40,124 nucleotides of DNA from an uncultured Bacteroidales bacterium (GCA_900544535.1 UQVH01000025.1:1-40124), one strand, 5' to 3'. Numbered from the stretch's first letter, positions 1 to 9,430 are shown. Notes: generated by a model from the letters alone, not told the origin. Program-made: numbers and translations.

Positions 1-7
1 GGGTCGG

Positions 8-25
8 GACAGTCTGACGACTGTC
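8..25 (-). terminator. Small hairpin downstream of the pectinesterase gene
   Basis: A perfect 7-bp inverted repeat (GACAGTC, 4-base loop, GACTGTC) lies 23 bases past the stop codon of the minus-strand pectinesterase gene. There is no T-run after it in the minus direction, so it is at best a weak terminator or a 3' end stabiliser. Confidence 0.3.
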
Positions 26-48
26 GGTGAGGTTGGTGAACGAGAGGT

Positions 49-3000
49 TTATTTCACGATCACTTTGCTTGTGCGGGTTGCGCCTGAGGCGAGGGTCTCG
101 ACTTTGATGAGGAGGCCTTTTGTGTTCTCGCTCACTGCGATGCCCTGAATGTTGTAGTAGACGGTCGATACGACTTCCTGATCGGCTGTGATGTCAGCGA
201 TGCCGCTTTCTGATTTGAATTCGGCTTTGACTTCTTCACCGAGACCACCCATTTCATTGGCGGCACGGACTGTGTAGACAGGAGCTTCGGCACGCGAAAC
301 GGCAGTGGCTTCGGCGGCATAAGCGGGTTCTTTAACGGTAGCTACCAGAGCGCCGTCTTTGAAGATGGCCCAGAATGCGGCATAATCGCTGTTGTCCCAA
401 GTGAGACGGTTGTTTTCGTCGATGGTCACGTTGGTCGGCACGGGAGCCAGTTCGGCGATAAGAGCGGGGTCCCAGTTGTGGAAAGCCGAATAGTTGTCAT
501 AGCTGTAAGATTCGGCTTCGGCCTGAGTGAGTTCAGGGTCATTCTTATAGGAAGTGGCGAAAGTGGTTTTGCGCTTGCTGAGCGAAAGACGGGTACCGTC
601 GGCCGACATTGAGTTGTATTCGGCAAAGCGTTTGGGGTAGCCGCCGCTCATTTCAGACCAACCTTCGTCCTTCGGCTGAACGGTCATTTTTGTGTCGATA
701 TAGACAGCTACCGGAGTGCCTTGTCCCCAAGGACGGCCGAGGGTGAATTTCTTGTTGAGACCGTCTTTTTCACCTATGATTTCACAATCCTTGAACACAT
801 AGCCGAACTGAGCACATACGGAGGGCACGGCTATATAACCGCCTTCGGCACAAACTTGAAGTTTGACACCATTGAAGAATACGTCGCCCTTGCCGCAGAG
901 GAAGTCGGTCTTTCCGCGCATGACGCCGCCTTCAAAATAGTAGACACCGTTGTCGGCATTTCCGCAATAAGTGTCCTGATAGCCCCAGAGGGTTACGTTT
1001 TTGAGGATGGTGTGGTTAGAGTAGTCGCCCAAAGCTTCACCGCGGCCGGTATTGTCATTCATTCCGTTTTTGAGGGTGATGTCCTGGATGTATGTGTTGT
1101 CGGCACCTCTTTCAAGAGAAAGGGTAGTAACATTGTGGAGACCCTCGATGGGGTAGGAAGTACCTGAGGGGGTGGGATCCTTGACAAGGTTCCTGATGAC
1201 GGTGGCGTCGCGGTCCTCGCCGATAATCGAGGTGTTGGCGGCGGAAAGGCGCGTGATAGGCGAGGGCATTTCGGCTGTGACTTGATTGCCATTGTTGTCA
1301 GTGCCGTTCTTGATGATAGTTTCGGTCTCGCTATAAGGCAGGTCATAGTTGCCTTTCTTGACGAAGATGATGAAACGCTTACTCTTGTTTTCGCGGTTGT
1401 TGGCTGCGGCGATGGCTTCTTTGAAAGTACCGTCGTCGGGTACGATGAAGTCATAGCCCTCGCCCTTCTCGACTGCGGGACGGGTCTTGGTGGTGAAAGC
1501 GATGGTTATGGCCTTGTCATAGAAATTGTCGGTGAGGTCGCTGACCGAAGAGGCGGGGAGAGTGAAAGTGTAGTCGGTAGAGTAGGCGAGGTTGCGGTAA
1601 GCGAAAGCCACCGATTTGCCGGTGACGGCGGGAGTGAGTGTCTTTCCGTCGAGTGTGGCGGTCACGCCTTCCTTGACTTTGATTTTTTCGTCGAAAGTAA
1701 GAACGATTTTACCGTTGACGGGAGCAGTCGTGCTGCCGTCTTCGGGGACGAACGAAAGAAGTTCGGGGGCCTTGCCGTCGTCAATCAACTTGGGAGTGCC
1801 GAAGATTGTGGTGGCGCCGATGGCCACACCGTCGTTGTTGCTTGTTGTCTGGAGTGCGGTGTCGGAGTTCTTGTCGGCTTTCCAGCGGATGTAGACGAGA
1901 GCCTGATTGTTGTATTTGGCGGGAAGATTGAAGTTATAAGGGTACCATTTCTTGGCGTCAACCAAAGTCACGCTTCCGAGTTCTTCCCAGATCTTGCCGT
2001 CGAGGGAAACTTCCACAACCTGACGCGATTTGGTGTTGTAGCTGAAAGCGAACGAGCCTTTGACGCGGAGGTCGGTAAAGGCTTCGGCATTGATTTCAGT
2101 CTGCCAGTAGTAGTCACCGAGGCCGGTTGTGCGCCAGTTGGTAGCGCCCGGAATACCGTCTTCATAACATCCGCCGGCAGCCTGAGTTGATTTGTCGAGC
2201 CAGCCGGAGAGTTCGCCGGCCTCGTTCTGGAGGTTGAGGGAAACATCCTCGTTGCCGGGAGCAGCGAAGTCAGCCACGCGGCTGCTGTTGCCTGAAACAT
2301 AGAAGTCCCAGCCGGCTATGAAGTCAGTTGCGGCGAAATTAGCGGTAATGTTCTTATCGCCATCCATTACGACGGTGTAGGGGTTGAGGCTTTGGCCGTT
2401 GTCCCAGTTGGTGAAAGTATAGCCGTCGTTTTCGAGAGCGGTGAGGTTGACTTTGGTACCTTTTTCATACATGTTTTTGCCGTCGACAACGGTGGGAGCG
2501 GGAGAGGGCTGCACCATGTAGCTCTTAACACCGTCGGCGCAACCGTATTTCAGCTCGTAGGTGGTGAGAGCCTCGTAGTTGGCGGTGAGGGTAGTGGCTT
2601 TTTCAACTGTATAGGTGAAAGAAGCGGCGGTAGACACAACTTTGTTGTCGCTGTCGGTCCAGTTGACAAACTTGTAGCCGAAGTTCTTGGTGGTCGAGAC
2701 CTTGATTTCGCTGCCTTTTTCATAAGCTTCGGCAACGGGATATACTTCGACATTGCCGGCGCCTTCGATGGATGTGGCGAGTTTTACCTCGAATTTCTCG
2801 ACAGCCTCGACGGTGCCGTTAAGCATACCTTCGATTTTGATGTCGGCGTAGCAACCCTGTTTTTTGCCGTCGGCTGCGACTCCGTGTGTACAGCAGAGAT
2901 AAAATCCGTCAGCCGAAGTAAGCTGCTGTTGCTGTGCTTCTGTCAGGGTGAACTCAAAGTGGTCGGCAAAGTCGGCCTGTGCTTCGGAACCGACAGGCGA

Positions 3001-4608
3001 GAATTTGTCTTCGGCCTGAGTCTTGTTTATTCTATGGCCGGTGAAAGTGCCGAGTGTCACGATGGTACCGTCGGAAAGTTCGGCGGTGACAGTCATGCCG
3101 TTTTTGGCGTCAGTACCCGCGCGGGCAATCATGCCGCTCAGCTTGGTCGGGGTGAAAGTAAGGCCTTTGACGGGTTTCACCATCCATTTGATTTTGTCGG
3201 AAGCTCCGGTGGCAGGATTGATTTTCAGATAGGTGACACCGTTCTGCTTGCTGGCCTCGGTGCCTTTCACCGTACCGCCGAGTTCGACGTTTATAAATGA
3301 AAAGGCGTCTTCCGGAGAGGCTGTGTAGTCGGTGGCATAAGTATTGGCGTCGTTGAACGGCCAGTTGATTGTGGCCGGTTCGTTGTTGTAGGTTTTTCCG
3401 GCGGTTTCGGCTACGGGAAGCACGACCTGAACATAGCGCAGGTAGCGGATGTCTTTTCCGGCTACGATGTCGACGGTCTCGACATTGCCGGCGATGGTGA
3501 ACGACGGAGTCTTGGAGGTGGGAAGAGTCTGGCCGTCGATTGTGGTGACGGGTGTTGTCTTGTTTGCTTCCTCAAAAGATTCAAAGGAAACAATGGCGCC
3601 CTTGCAGGCGGGAACGGTTAAGGTTGTGCCCTCGTTGACCTGAGTCCAGTCGACATTGCTGCCTGAGTTGAACTTGCCGGGTGAGGTCGAGATGGGGAGC
3701 TTTACGTCGATGGTCTCTGTCCCGATTTTGGCCTGGGCAACCATAAAGACGCCGGTATGGCCTTGCCATGCCACGAGCGGGCATCCCTGGTCGCGGCGGA
3801 AGTTCCATTTGATTGTCAGGGGCTCGGTGCGGTCGGCGAGGCTCACGGTGTTGATAACGAAACGCGGGGTGAGGGTTATATCACCGCTGACAGTGACGAT
3901 TTCACCGATTTCGTAGTTCTTAGTGCCGTCAGTCCAGCCCACGAGGGTCTTGCCTTCCTGATAGATGGTGTAGTTTGCCGGGATAGTGAAAGTCTTGCCG
4001 ATTTCCACCTTTTCGGCGGCAGGCGCTTGGCCTGCACCGGCATATTCTCCTAAGTCAAAGCTGACGGTTGCATCGTTCACGATTTCAGAGGGATCGACAG
4101 CCTCTACGGCGATGTAGGGGACATATGAGCCGCCGGAGATTGTGAGGGTTGTGGCATCGCCTTTGTAGAGTGTCGATGCAATGTTTTCTTCGGGTGTCTT
4201 GTTGTTCCAGCAACCGACTTTGGTGTTGAAAGTAGCGACTGTTTCAGAAGCGGCGTTCTTGACAGTCACGTCACCGCCCCATGCACAACATCCGAAAGTG
4301 ATTTTCACGGGACCGTCGACTTTGACTGTCGAGGAGAAATTCTGCCATCCGTGCTGGGTGGAATGGAACTTGCCGTTAAGCACTATTGCTGCGGAGGCAT
4401 CGGTTGCATCGACACGCGAGACGGAGCCGTCAGTACCTACCGTAAATCCGATTGACAGGCTTGGCTGATTTTGAGCCGGCATTTCTTCTGCCGTCAGATA
4501 ATTGCCATTGGTCAGATCGATCTTGATGTCCTTGAACTCGGCATTTGCGTGGAACCCTCCAAGCAGACATGCCAGAACAAGAGCCATACTCTTGAATCTT
4601 TTAATCAT
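49..4608 (-). CDS. Secreted multidomain pectin methylesterase (CE8-type)
   Basis: Predicted to remove methyl esters from homogalacturonan outside the cytoplasm. Residues 1-23 form a signal peptide ending ANA. Three stretches resemble InlB-type Listeria-Bacteroides repeats (about 197-250, 606-678 and 684-758, each with a G-x-x-F/L-x-x-W core). An Ig-like domain of the Big_5 kind follows at about 946-1042. The catalytic right-handed beta-helix spans about 1050-1390, with the family signatures GYQDT (Asp1212), KTDFLCG (Asp1235) and LGRPW (Arg1292), so both catalytic aspartates and the binding arginine are kept. An FN3-like stretch (about 1390-1465) and a C-terminal tail of about 50 residues resembling a type 9 secretion sorting domain end the protein. 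A catalytic domain alone is about 300 residues; most of this protein is accessory. No SusC/SusD pair is visible beside it. The ATG fits the signal peptide and a promoter about 160 bases upstream. Confidence 0.88.
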   Translation of the reverse strand: MIKRFKSMALVLACLLGGFHANAEFKDIKIDLTNGNYLTAEEMPAQNQPSLSIGFTVGTDGSVSRVDATDASAAIVLNGKFHSTQHGWQNFSSTVKVDGPVKITFGCCAWGGDVTVKNAASETVATFNTKVGCWNNKTPEENIASTLYKGDATTLTISGGSYVPYIAVEAVDPSEIVNDATVSFDLGEYAGAGQAPAAEKVEIGKTFTIPANYTIYQEGKTLVGWTDGTKNYEIGEIVTVSGDITLTPRFVINTVSLADRTEPLTIKWNFRRDQGCPLVAWQGHTGVFMVAQAKIGTETIDVKLPISTSPGKFNSGSNVDWTQVNEGTTLTVPACKGAIVSFESFEEANKTTPVTTIDGQTLPTSKTPSFTIAGNVETVDIVAGKDIRYLRYVQVVLPVAETAGKTYNNEPATINWPFNDANTYATDYTASPEDAFSFINVELGGTVKGTEASKQNGVTYLKINPATGASDKIKWMVKPVKGLTFTPTKLSGMIARAGTDAKNGMTVTAELSDGTIVTLGTFTGHRINKTQAEDKFSPVGSEAQADFADHFEFTLTEAQQQQLTSADGFYLCCTHGVAADGKKQGCYADIKIEGMLNGTVEAVEKFEVKLATSIEGAGNVEVYPVAEAYEKGSEIKVSTTKNFGYKFVNWTDSDNKVVSTAASFTYTVEKATTLTANYEALTTYELKYGCADGVKSYMVQPSPAPTVVDGKNMYEKGTKVNLTALENDGYTFTNWDNGQSLNPYTVVMDGDKNITANFAATDFIAGWDFYVSGNSSRVADFAAPGNEDVSLNLQNEAGELSGWLDKSTQAAGGCYEDGIPGATNWRTTGLGDYYWQTEINAEAFTDLRVKGSFAFSYNTKSRQVVEVSLDGKIWEELGSVTLVDAKKWYPYNFNLPAKYNNQALVYIRWKADKNSDTALQTTSNNDGVAIGATTIFGTPKLIDDGKAPELLSFVPEDGSTTAPVNGKIVLTFDEKIKVKEGVTATLDGKTLTPAVTGKSVAFAYRNLAYSTDYTFTLPASSVSDLTDNFYDKAITIAFTTKTRPAVEKGEGYDFIVPDDGTFKEAIAAANNRENKSKRFIIFVKKGNYDLPYSETETIIKNGTDNNGNQVTAEMPSPITRLSAANTSIIGEDRDATVIRNLVKDPTPSGTSYPIEGLHNVTTLSLERGADNTYIQDITLKNGMNDNTGRGEALGDYSNHTILKNVTLWGYQDTYCGNADNGVYYFEGGVMRGKTDFLCGKGDVFFNGVKLQVCAEGGYIAVPSVCAQFGYVFKDCEIIGEKDGLNKKFTLGRPWGQGTPVAVYIDTKMTVQPKDEGWSEMSGGYPKRFAEYNSMSADGTRLSLSKRKTTFATSYKNDPELTQAEAESYSYDNYSAFHNWDPALIAELAPVPTNVTIDENNRLTWDNSDYAAFWAIFKDGALVATVKEPAYAAEATAVSRAEAPVYTVRAANEMGGLGEEVKAEFKSESGIADITADQEVVSTVYYNIQGIAVSENTKGLLIKVETLASGATRTSKVIVK

Positions 4609-4767
4609 GGTGTAGAATTAAATGATAGAATGAATTGGTATATTAATTAATGTGGAAAATATTGGCTTATAAATAAATAGTTTAAGGTGGCAGATGCTTT
4701 GTAAGTACGAAAGTATCATGGTATAAGAGAGGAGAAGGCGGGGGCCTGACGTTTGGCCGATTTGGCA

Positions 4768-4800
4768 CAAAGTTACGACTTTTCTTGCCGATTGTCAACA
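4768..4800 (-). promoter_or_regulatory. Bacteroidales-type promoter of the pectinesterase gene
   Basis: On the minus strand, TAACTTTG (4768-4775) matches the -7 consensus TAnnTTTG, and TGTTGAC (4794-4800) sits 18 bases upstream as a -33 element. This predicts a start near 4760 and a 5' UTR of about 150 bases, long enough for post-transcriptional control. Confidence 0.65.
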
Positions 4801-4879
4801 GTTTGGACCGAATTTTTTCGGGTGAAAAATTTTTTACCTCTCTCCGTATTATCGCACTAAAACGCCATGTCGGCTGTAT

Positions 4880-4887
4880 TAACTTTG
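4880..4887 (+). promoter_or_regulatory. Putative -7 element for the 829-residue gene
   Basis: TAACTTTG on the plus strand, about 27 bases before the ATG at 4914. No clear TTTG is seen at the expected -33 position, so the promoter is plausible but incomplete. The 305-base gap 4609-4913 thus holds two divergent promoters and little else. Confidence 0.45.
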
Positions 4888-4913
4888 CGATGTGATTCAA
4901 CAAAATTCCAAAC

Positions 4914-7403
4914 ATGCACACATTATCCGCTATGAAAACAACACATCCCCTTCCCCTGAGTTTCCCGATCGACACATTGCGCTCCGATAATTCGGTAGAG
5001 GTCTGCCACAATCTGCGTCCGGCACACGGCAACACCGTTCTGGTGCCGACAGGCACCCCGCGGACCATGACTGACGCGGCTCCGCCGGGTTCGCGCCTGC
5101 TTCCCGGCGGCGCTTTCCGCGACGCCGATGGCACACTGACCCTCTTTTTTGACGACGGCGAGGGACTGCTGTGTCTTGACGGAGAGGAAATCTACCGCCC
5201 CGAAGGTGCCTCCGGGTCGCCACGCTGCGCGGTCACGCTCGGCGACCGCCTGATAGTGTTTTGCGGCGAGGGGGAAGCGCCGCTGATACTCAGCCGCGGC
5301 ACTGACGGACGATGGAAAGCCCGCAGTGCCGCCGAGCTGCTTCCGCCGCTGACGGTCGGGCGCGAGGACCGCGGACTGATCTCGGTTTCTGTCGACGCGA
5401 TGAAACTGCGCGGTTCCTACTCCTCGCGTTCGACGAGTCTGACGGCGACCGATCTGTCGTCTGTGCGCAAGACGGTCACCGAGGCCTATCTTGCCGTCGG
5501 CGACCGCGCGGTGGGACGGCGTGTGTTTTTCCAGCCCGTCATCGTCCGTTACCGTCTCCGCGGGGCCGACGGATCAGTGCTATACACATCGGCTCCGGTG
5601 CTCATCGGGCCTGACAGTGGCGTGCAGCTGACAGGATTCTCCTTCAGTCTCAGTGGAGACGGCTTCAAAGAAACCGGGGCCACGACCGTGAGCGCACGGG
5701 CTTTCAGTCTGCGTCTGAGCGGACGGCTCGACGGCATTTGGGCGTCCCTGGTAAGCAGCGTTGAGCTTCAGGCGAGTCCGCAGCTTCACCCGCTTGAAGA
5801 GAGCCTCCACGCCTCACACTCGCTCGGAGCGTTCACGGCCACGTCGGCTGTGCTGTCGGTGCGTCTGCCCGGCGCTCCTGGCGCCGGAACCGCTCCCGCT
5901 GCACCGGGGACTCTCCTGGCCTCGCAGGTCGGTGCCATCCTCGCGCGGCTCGACAGCGGCGCCCTCGAAACAGTCGGATCGGCCCGTTTCGACGCCGCCA
6001 CCGGCGAGTGGGAGGGGCCGGACTCTCCGTGGTATGCCGACCGGCGCGACTGCCGCGACGAGCTGAAAGCCCTCCGCGCCGTCATGTCGGCCCCGGTCAG
6101 CCGCCCGACTGCTGGCGTCGCGGCCATGCGGGCACTGAGTGCTCCCCACGTGCTGAGTGCCGCCGTGGCCGGAGTGAGCGGCGATCTTATTGCCTTGTGC
6201 GGACTTTCGGCCAAGCGTTTCAGCGGTCCGTTGCCTCAGGAGTTAGCTGTGGAACTGATACAAGGGCAGGGCGGGGGAGAGCCTGTGGCGGTGAAAGTGG
6301 TGTTTGCTGACGGATCTTCGGTGGTGCGCGACGGCGTGGGACTTCCGACGGTCAGCCGCCTCTCGCCACTGCTGACCTATCCATCGCCCGATGCGGTCGA
6401 GATGAGGATCTACTGCGGCACATCGGCGCTGAAAGTGAGCCTGCGGCCCGATCCTTCAGGCACGATGGCCTACTGGCTCCACCCGTCCGGCGCACCCGTA
6501 GGGCTGACTGAATCGCTCCCGGCCTTTGTGCTTCCGGCAGCCTCGCCTGCCGCGGTCAGCTTTCCGGGGACGATCGCCGTCAGCTCTCCTGCCGCGCCGC
6601 TCACGCCTTTGGCCGTTGTCGGGAGCGCCGGAGCCGCCCCTGTGGCTGTAACTGCGGCGGCGGGGAGTCCGTCCGGTTGGGATTCGGGAAGCGGACGCTT
6701 CTATCTCTTCGGACCGTCGGGCATACAGACCCTCACCGTCAGTGCGGCGCGCAACCGTCTGACTGTGCGCACCATCGACCGCCGTCCCGTCCTCTTCGCG
6801 GGTGCTGTCTGCGAGACCGGATCATCGGTAGCCGCCCTGGCCGGAGGCGATCTTGTCACAGTGGCCTCGCAGCGTGTGACCACCGTGATCCCCTCGGCCG
6901 GAGCCTCGCTCTTAGGCTATGCGGGAGCGCGGAATGAACTGTGGTGCTTTCCCACCGATAAGAGCGGCAGTGCAGAAGTAACCTCGCCCGACGGCCGCGT
7001 GCACTTCACCCGCTCGGCGCCTTCTGCCGACTCGGTGCTGAGTGTGCCTCCCGGACTGTGGGCCGCTGACGGACAGGGCCGTGTGTTTGATCTTGTCGAC
7101 GAGCAGGACGCAGAGACCGAGATCGCCTACCGGGCATCTGTCAGGGTCGCTGAGTCCGACCGCCGCGCCGGGCGCCGGATATTCGTGCTCCCTTTCAGAG
7201 GCGAAGCGTCAGCCGGAACTATCGAACTCCGTGCCGACAACGGCTGCATCGAGCATTCCGGCCTGCTCGCGAAATATGAAATCGGCGGACTTTTCACCCA
7301 CCTGCCTCCGATAGTCGTCATGGCGCCGCACAGTCATCGCTTCTCCCTCCGCCTCACCGCAACCGTCCGCCCTGACACTTTCAGGCTCGACGGCAAAACC
7401 TGA
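4914..7403 (+). CDS. 829-residue protein of unknown function, possibly phage-structural
   Basis: I do not recognise a named family. No signal peptide or membrane segment is visible. The N-terminus (about 20-45) contains a CHNLRP segment followed by a proline/glycine-rich strand and then short beta-strand-like repeats with aspartate-glycine turns. The rest is rich in Ala, Ser, Val and Gly with repeated strand patterns, suggesting an all-beta fold. An N-terminal segment listing 'NLR...G...VP' followed by repeated strands reminds me of tail or DNA-stabilising proteins of Bacteroidales phages, and the next gene is a large terminase, so a phage origin is my inference. Coding GC is high and the frame is open throughout, so it is not decaying. 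The start may be 4914 or the ATG at 4932; both lie close behind a TAACTTTG box. Confidence 0.6.
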   Translation: MHTLSAMKTTHPLPLSFPIDTLRSDNSVEVCHNLRPAHGNTVLVPTGTPRTMTDAAPPGSRLLPGGAFRDADGTLTLFFDDGEGLLCLDGEEIYRPEGASGSPRCAVTLGDRLIVFCGEGEAPLILSRGTDGRWKARSAAELLPPLTVGREDRGLISVSVDAMKLRGSYSSRSTSLTATDLSSVRKTVTEAYLAVGDRAVGRRVFFQPVIVRYRLRGADGSVLYTSAPVLIGPDSGVQLTGFSFSLSGDGFKETGATTVSARAFSLRLSGRLDGIWASLVSSVELQASPQLHPLEESLHASHSLGAFTATSAVLSVRLPGAPGAGTAPAAPGTLLASQVGAILARLDSGALETVGSARFDAATGEWEGPDSPWYADRRDCRDELKALRAVMSAPVSRPTAGVAAMRALSAPHVLSAAVAGVSGDLIALCGLSAKRFSGPLPQELAVELIQGQGGGEPVAVKVVFADGSSVVRDGVGLPTVSRLSPLLTYPSPDAVEMRIYCGTSALKVSLRPDPSGTMAYWLHPSGAPVGLTESLPAFVLPAASPAAVSFPGTIAVSSPAAPLTPLAVVGSAGAAPVAVTAAAGSPSGWDSGSGRFYLFGPSGIQTLTVSAARNRLTVRTIDRRPVLFAGAVCETGSSVAALAGGDLVTVASQRVTTVIPSAGASLLGYAGARNELWCFPTDKSGSAEVTSPDGRVHFTRSAPSADSVLSVPPGLWAADGQGRVFDLVDEQDAETEIAYRASVRVAESDRRAGRRIFVLPFRGEASAGTIELRADNGCIEHSGLLAKYEIGGLFTHLPPIVVMAPHSHRFSLRLTATVRPDTFRLDGKT

Positions 7404-7421
7404 GCAGGACCAAGGGCAGTC

Positions 7422-7560
7422 GGCGAAATTGGCGAAATTAGCCAAATTGGTCTAATTGGACCAATTGGCCTAATTAGACCAATTAGACTAATTTCCCAGC
7501 CCTCCCAAAACTCTTAAATCTCCCAGCCCTCCCAACTCTCTCAACCCTCCCAATTTTCCC
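7422..7560. repeat. Composite array of 9-bp tandem repeats
   Basis: Eight degenerate nonamers ending AATT (for example GGCGAAATT, AGCCAAATT, GGTCTAATT, GGACCAATT, AGACTAATT) run from 7422 to 7493. They are followed without a break in register by seven C-rich nonamers (TCCCAGCCC, TCCCAAAAC, TCTCAACCC and similar) to 7556, ending a few bases before the terminase ATG. The same two-part structure occurs in the opposite orientation at 27202-27265. Confidence 0.85.
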
Positions 7561-7564
7561 TCCA

Positions 7565-9430
7565 ATGAAAGAAATCCTCCTTGAAAACGCCCGGCGCAAT
7601 GCCGCCCTGGCTGTCGAACCTGATCCTATTGCCGGAGATCCGGCCGATCCCTCGCGCGCACCCTTCACCTTCAACGGCAAAACCTACTGGCTACCCGCCG
7701 AGATGCTCGACGACCCCAAGCTACGCCTTGTAGCCACCGACCATGACTTCGCCCGTCTCCGTTTCAGATATGATTTCCCCTTCTGGGCCGCCACCTGCGT
7801 GGTGATCACCGACAAGATCACCTCACGCGACATCCCCTTCCGCCTCAACCGCCCGCAGCGACGCCTCACGGCCATCCTCGAAGCCGAGCGCCGCGCCGGA
7901 CGCCCCCTGCGTCTCATCATGCTCAAAGCGCGCCAGTGGGGCGGCTCGACCCTCATTCAGATCTATTTCGCCTGGATTCAGATCATCCACTGCCGCGGCT
8001 GGAACTCCCTGATCTGCGCCCACGTCAAGGACACGTCGGCCACCATCCGCGGCATGTATTCCAAACTTCTCTCCCGCTATCCCGAAGAGTACTGGGAGGA
8101 GGATCAGAAGCCCGAATTCCGCCCCTTCGAACGCATGACCAACACCCGCGTCATTCCGGGACGCGAGTGCAGGGTGACCGTCTGCTCAAGCGAGAACCAG
8201 GAGGCGACGCGCGGTCAGGACTATGCCCTGGCGCATCTCAGCGAGGTTGCTTTCTGGAAAGACTCGCCCCTCCACAATCCCGCCGACCTGCTGCGGTCGG
8301 TCGCGTCGGGCATCGCCTCCAAACCTCTCTCGTTCATCGCCATGGAGAGTACGGCCAACGGCACCGGCAACTTCTTCCACCGCGAGTGGATGCGCGCCAA
8401 CACGCCGGGCCGCAGCGATAAAATTCCCTTCTTTGTCCCCTGGAACGAAATCGGCATCAACCGCTCGGAAGTCACCGACCCGCAGGAGCTTTGGGACTCC
8501 CTCGATTCCTACGAGCGCGAACTCTGGGAACGCCACGGCTGCACGCTGGAGGCTATAAAATGGTATCACGACAAGCGGCTCGGTTTCCCCGATCACCGCT
8601 CGATGAAAGCCGAATATCCCACGGTGGCCGCCGAGGCTTTCGAATCGACCTCGCGCGGAGTTTTCGATCCGGCCGATGTCGAACGCCTGCGCGAAGGCTG
8701 CGATGAAGAGGGGACCAGAGGTGAAGTGGTGCTCTCGGATCAGGGTGATGTAGGTCGTCCGGGAGGCGTGCCGCGCTTCAGCCCGTCGCCGAGAGGTGAG
8801 TTCGTGCGCTGGAAGGAACCGCGCAAAGGCGGCACCTACATTGTCTGTGTCGACATCGGCGGCCGTTCCCGTGGCTCGGATTTCTCTGTGGTCTCGGTGC
8901 TCGACCGCCACACCGACACGAATGGGCGTCCCGAAATCGTCGGAGAGTGGCGCGGACATATCGATCATGACCTTCTCGCCCGCAAGGCTTCGGCGATCGG
9001 GCGCTATTACAACAACGCCATGCTTGTCATCGAGAGCAATTCATGGGAAAGTTCCTCGGAGGGATGCGGGCGCTATATCTTCGACACCCTCATGGGTTCC
9101 TATCCCTATCTCTACTGCCGCAACAGCGAGACGGGGCAGCGCCTGCCAGGCTTTCATGTCAATGTACGCACCAAAGCGGCCCTGATAGCCAATCTTGTCG
9201 CCTATGTGCGCGACGGTTCCTATATCGAGCGCTCCCAGGTGGCTTGCGACGAACTGATGCAGTATGAGACCCTCCCCGACGGCGGTTACGCGGCCATGCG
9301 CGGCTGTCACGACGATGTGCTGATGACCCGCGCCATCTCGCTATACATCCACGCCACCACCCGCACCTCCGCTCCCCTGCGCTTCACCCGCGAGGACCTC
9401 AACACAATCCTGCGCTACTGCATCCGCTGA
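7565..9430 (+). CDS. Phage-type terminase large subunit (orphan, intact)
   Basis: Large terminases pump DNA into phage heads (N-terminal ATPase) and cut it (C-terminal RNase H-like nuclease). At 621 residues the length is typical. Motifs seen: P-loop KARQWGGST at 121-129, which carries Lys at the first position and Gly where Walker A normally has Lys, a deviant form as in lambda gpA; Walker B-like segment ALAHLSE ending in catalytic Glu227; coupling motif MESTANG at 260-266; nuclease acidic residues Asp430 (VCVDIGG), Glu490 (VIESN) and Asp583/584 (HDD). All catalytic positions look intact, which argues against decay. The gene follows the 829-residue gene in the same direction across a nonamer array. 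There is no small terminase, portal, protease or capsid gene nearby, so this is either a domesticated pair, a satellite remnant, or part of an element scattered elsewhere. Confidence 0.88.
   Translation: MKEILLENARRNAALAVEPDPIAGDPADPSRAPFTFNGKTYWLPAEMLDDPKLRLVATDHDFARLRFRYDFPFWAATCVVITDKITSRDIPFRLNRPQRRLTAILEAERRAGRPLRLIMLKARQWGGSTLIQIYFAWIQIIHCRGWNSLICAHVKDTSATIRGMYSKLLSRYPEEYWEEDQKPEFRPFERMTNTRVIPGRECRVTVCSSENQEATRGQDYALAHLSEVAFWKDSPLHNPADLLRSVASGIASKPLSFIAMESTANGTGNFFHREWMRANTPGRSDKIPFFVPWNEIGINRSEVTDPQELWDSLDSYERELWERHGCTLEAIKWYHDKRLGFPDHRSMKAEYPTVAAEAFESTSRGVFDPADVERLREGCDEEGTRGEVVLSDQGDVGRPGGVPRFSPSPRGEFVRWKEPRKGGTYIVCVDIGGRSRGSDFSVVSVLDRHTDTNGRPEIVGEWRGHIDHDLLARKASAIGRYYNNAMLVIESNSWESSSEGCGRYIFDTLMGSYPYLYCRNSETGQRLPGFHVNVRTKAALIANLVAYVRDGSYIERSQVACDELMQYETLPDGGYAAMRGCHDDVLMTRAISLYIHATTRTSAPLRFTREDLNTILRYCIR

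Noticed and set aside
4682..5134. 150-codon open frame on the minus strand between the pectinesterase and the 829-residue gene
   Set aside because: It crosses both promoters and overlaps the start of a better supported gene; its sequence has an antisense-like composition.
7422..7560. Possible CRISPR array at the nonamer repeats
   Set aside because: Units are 9 bp with no spacers between them and no cas genes are present; this is a tandem array.
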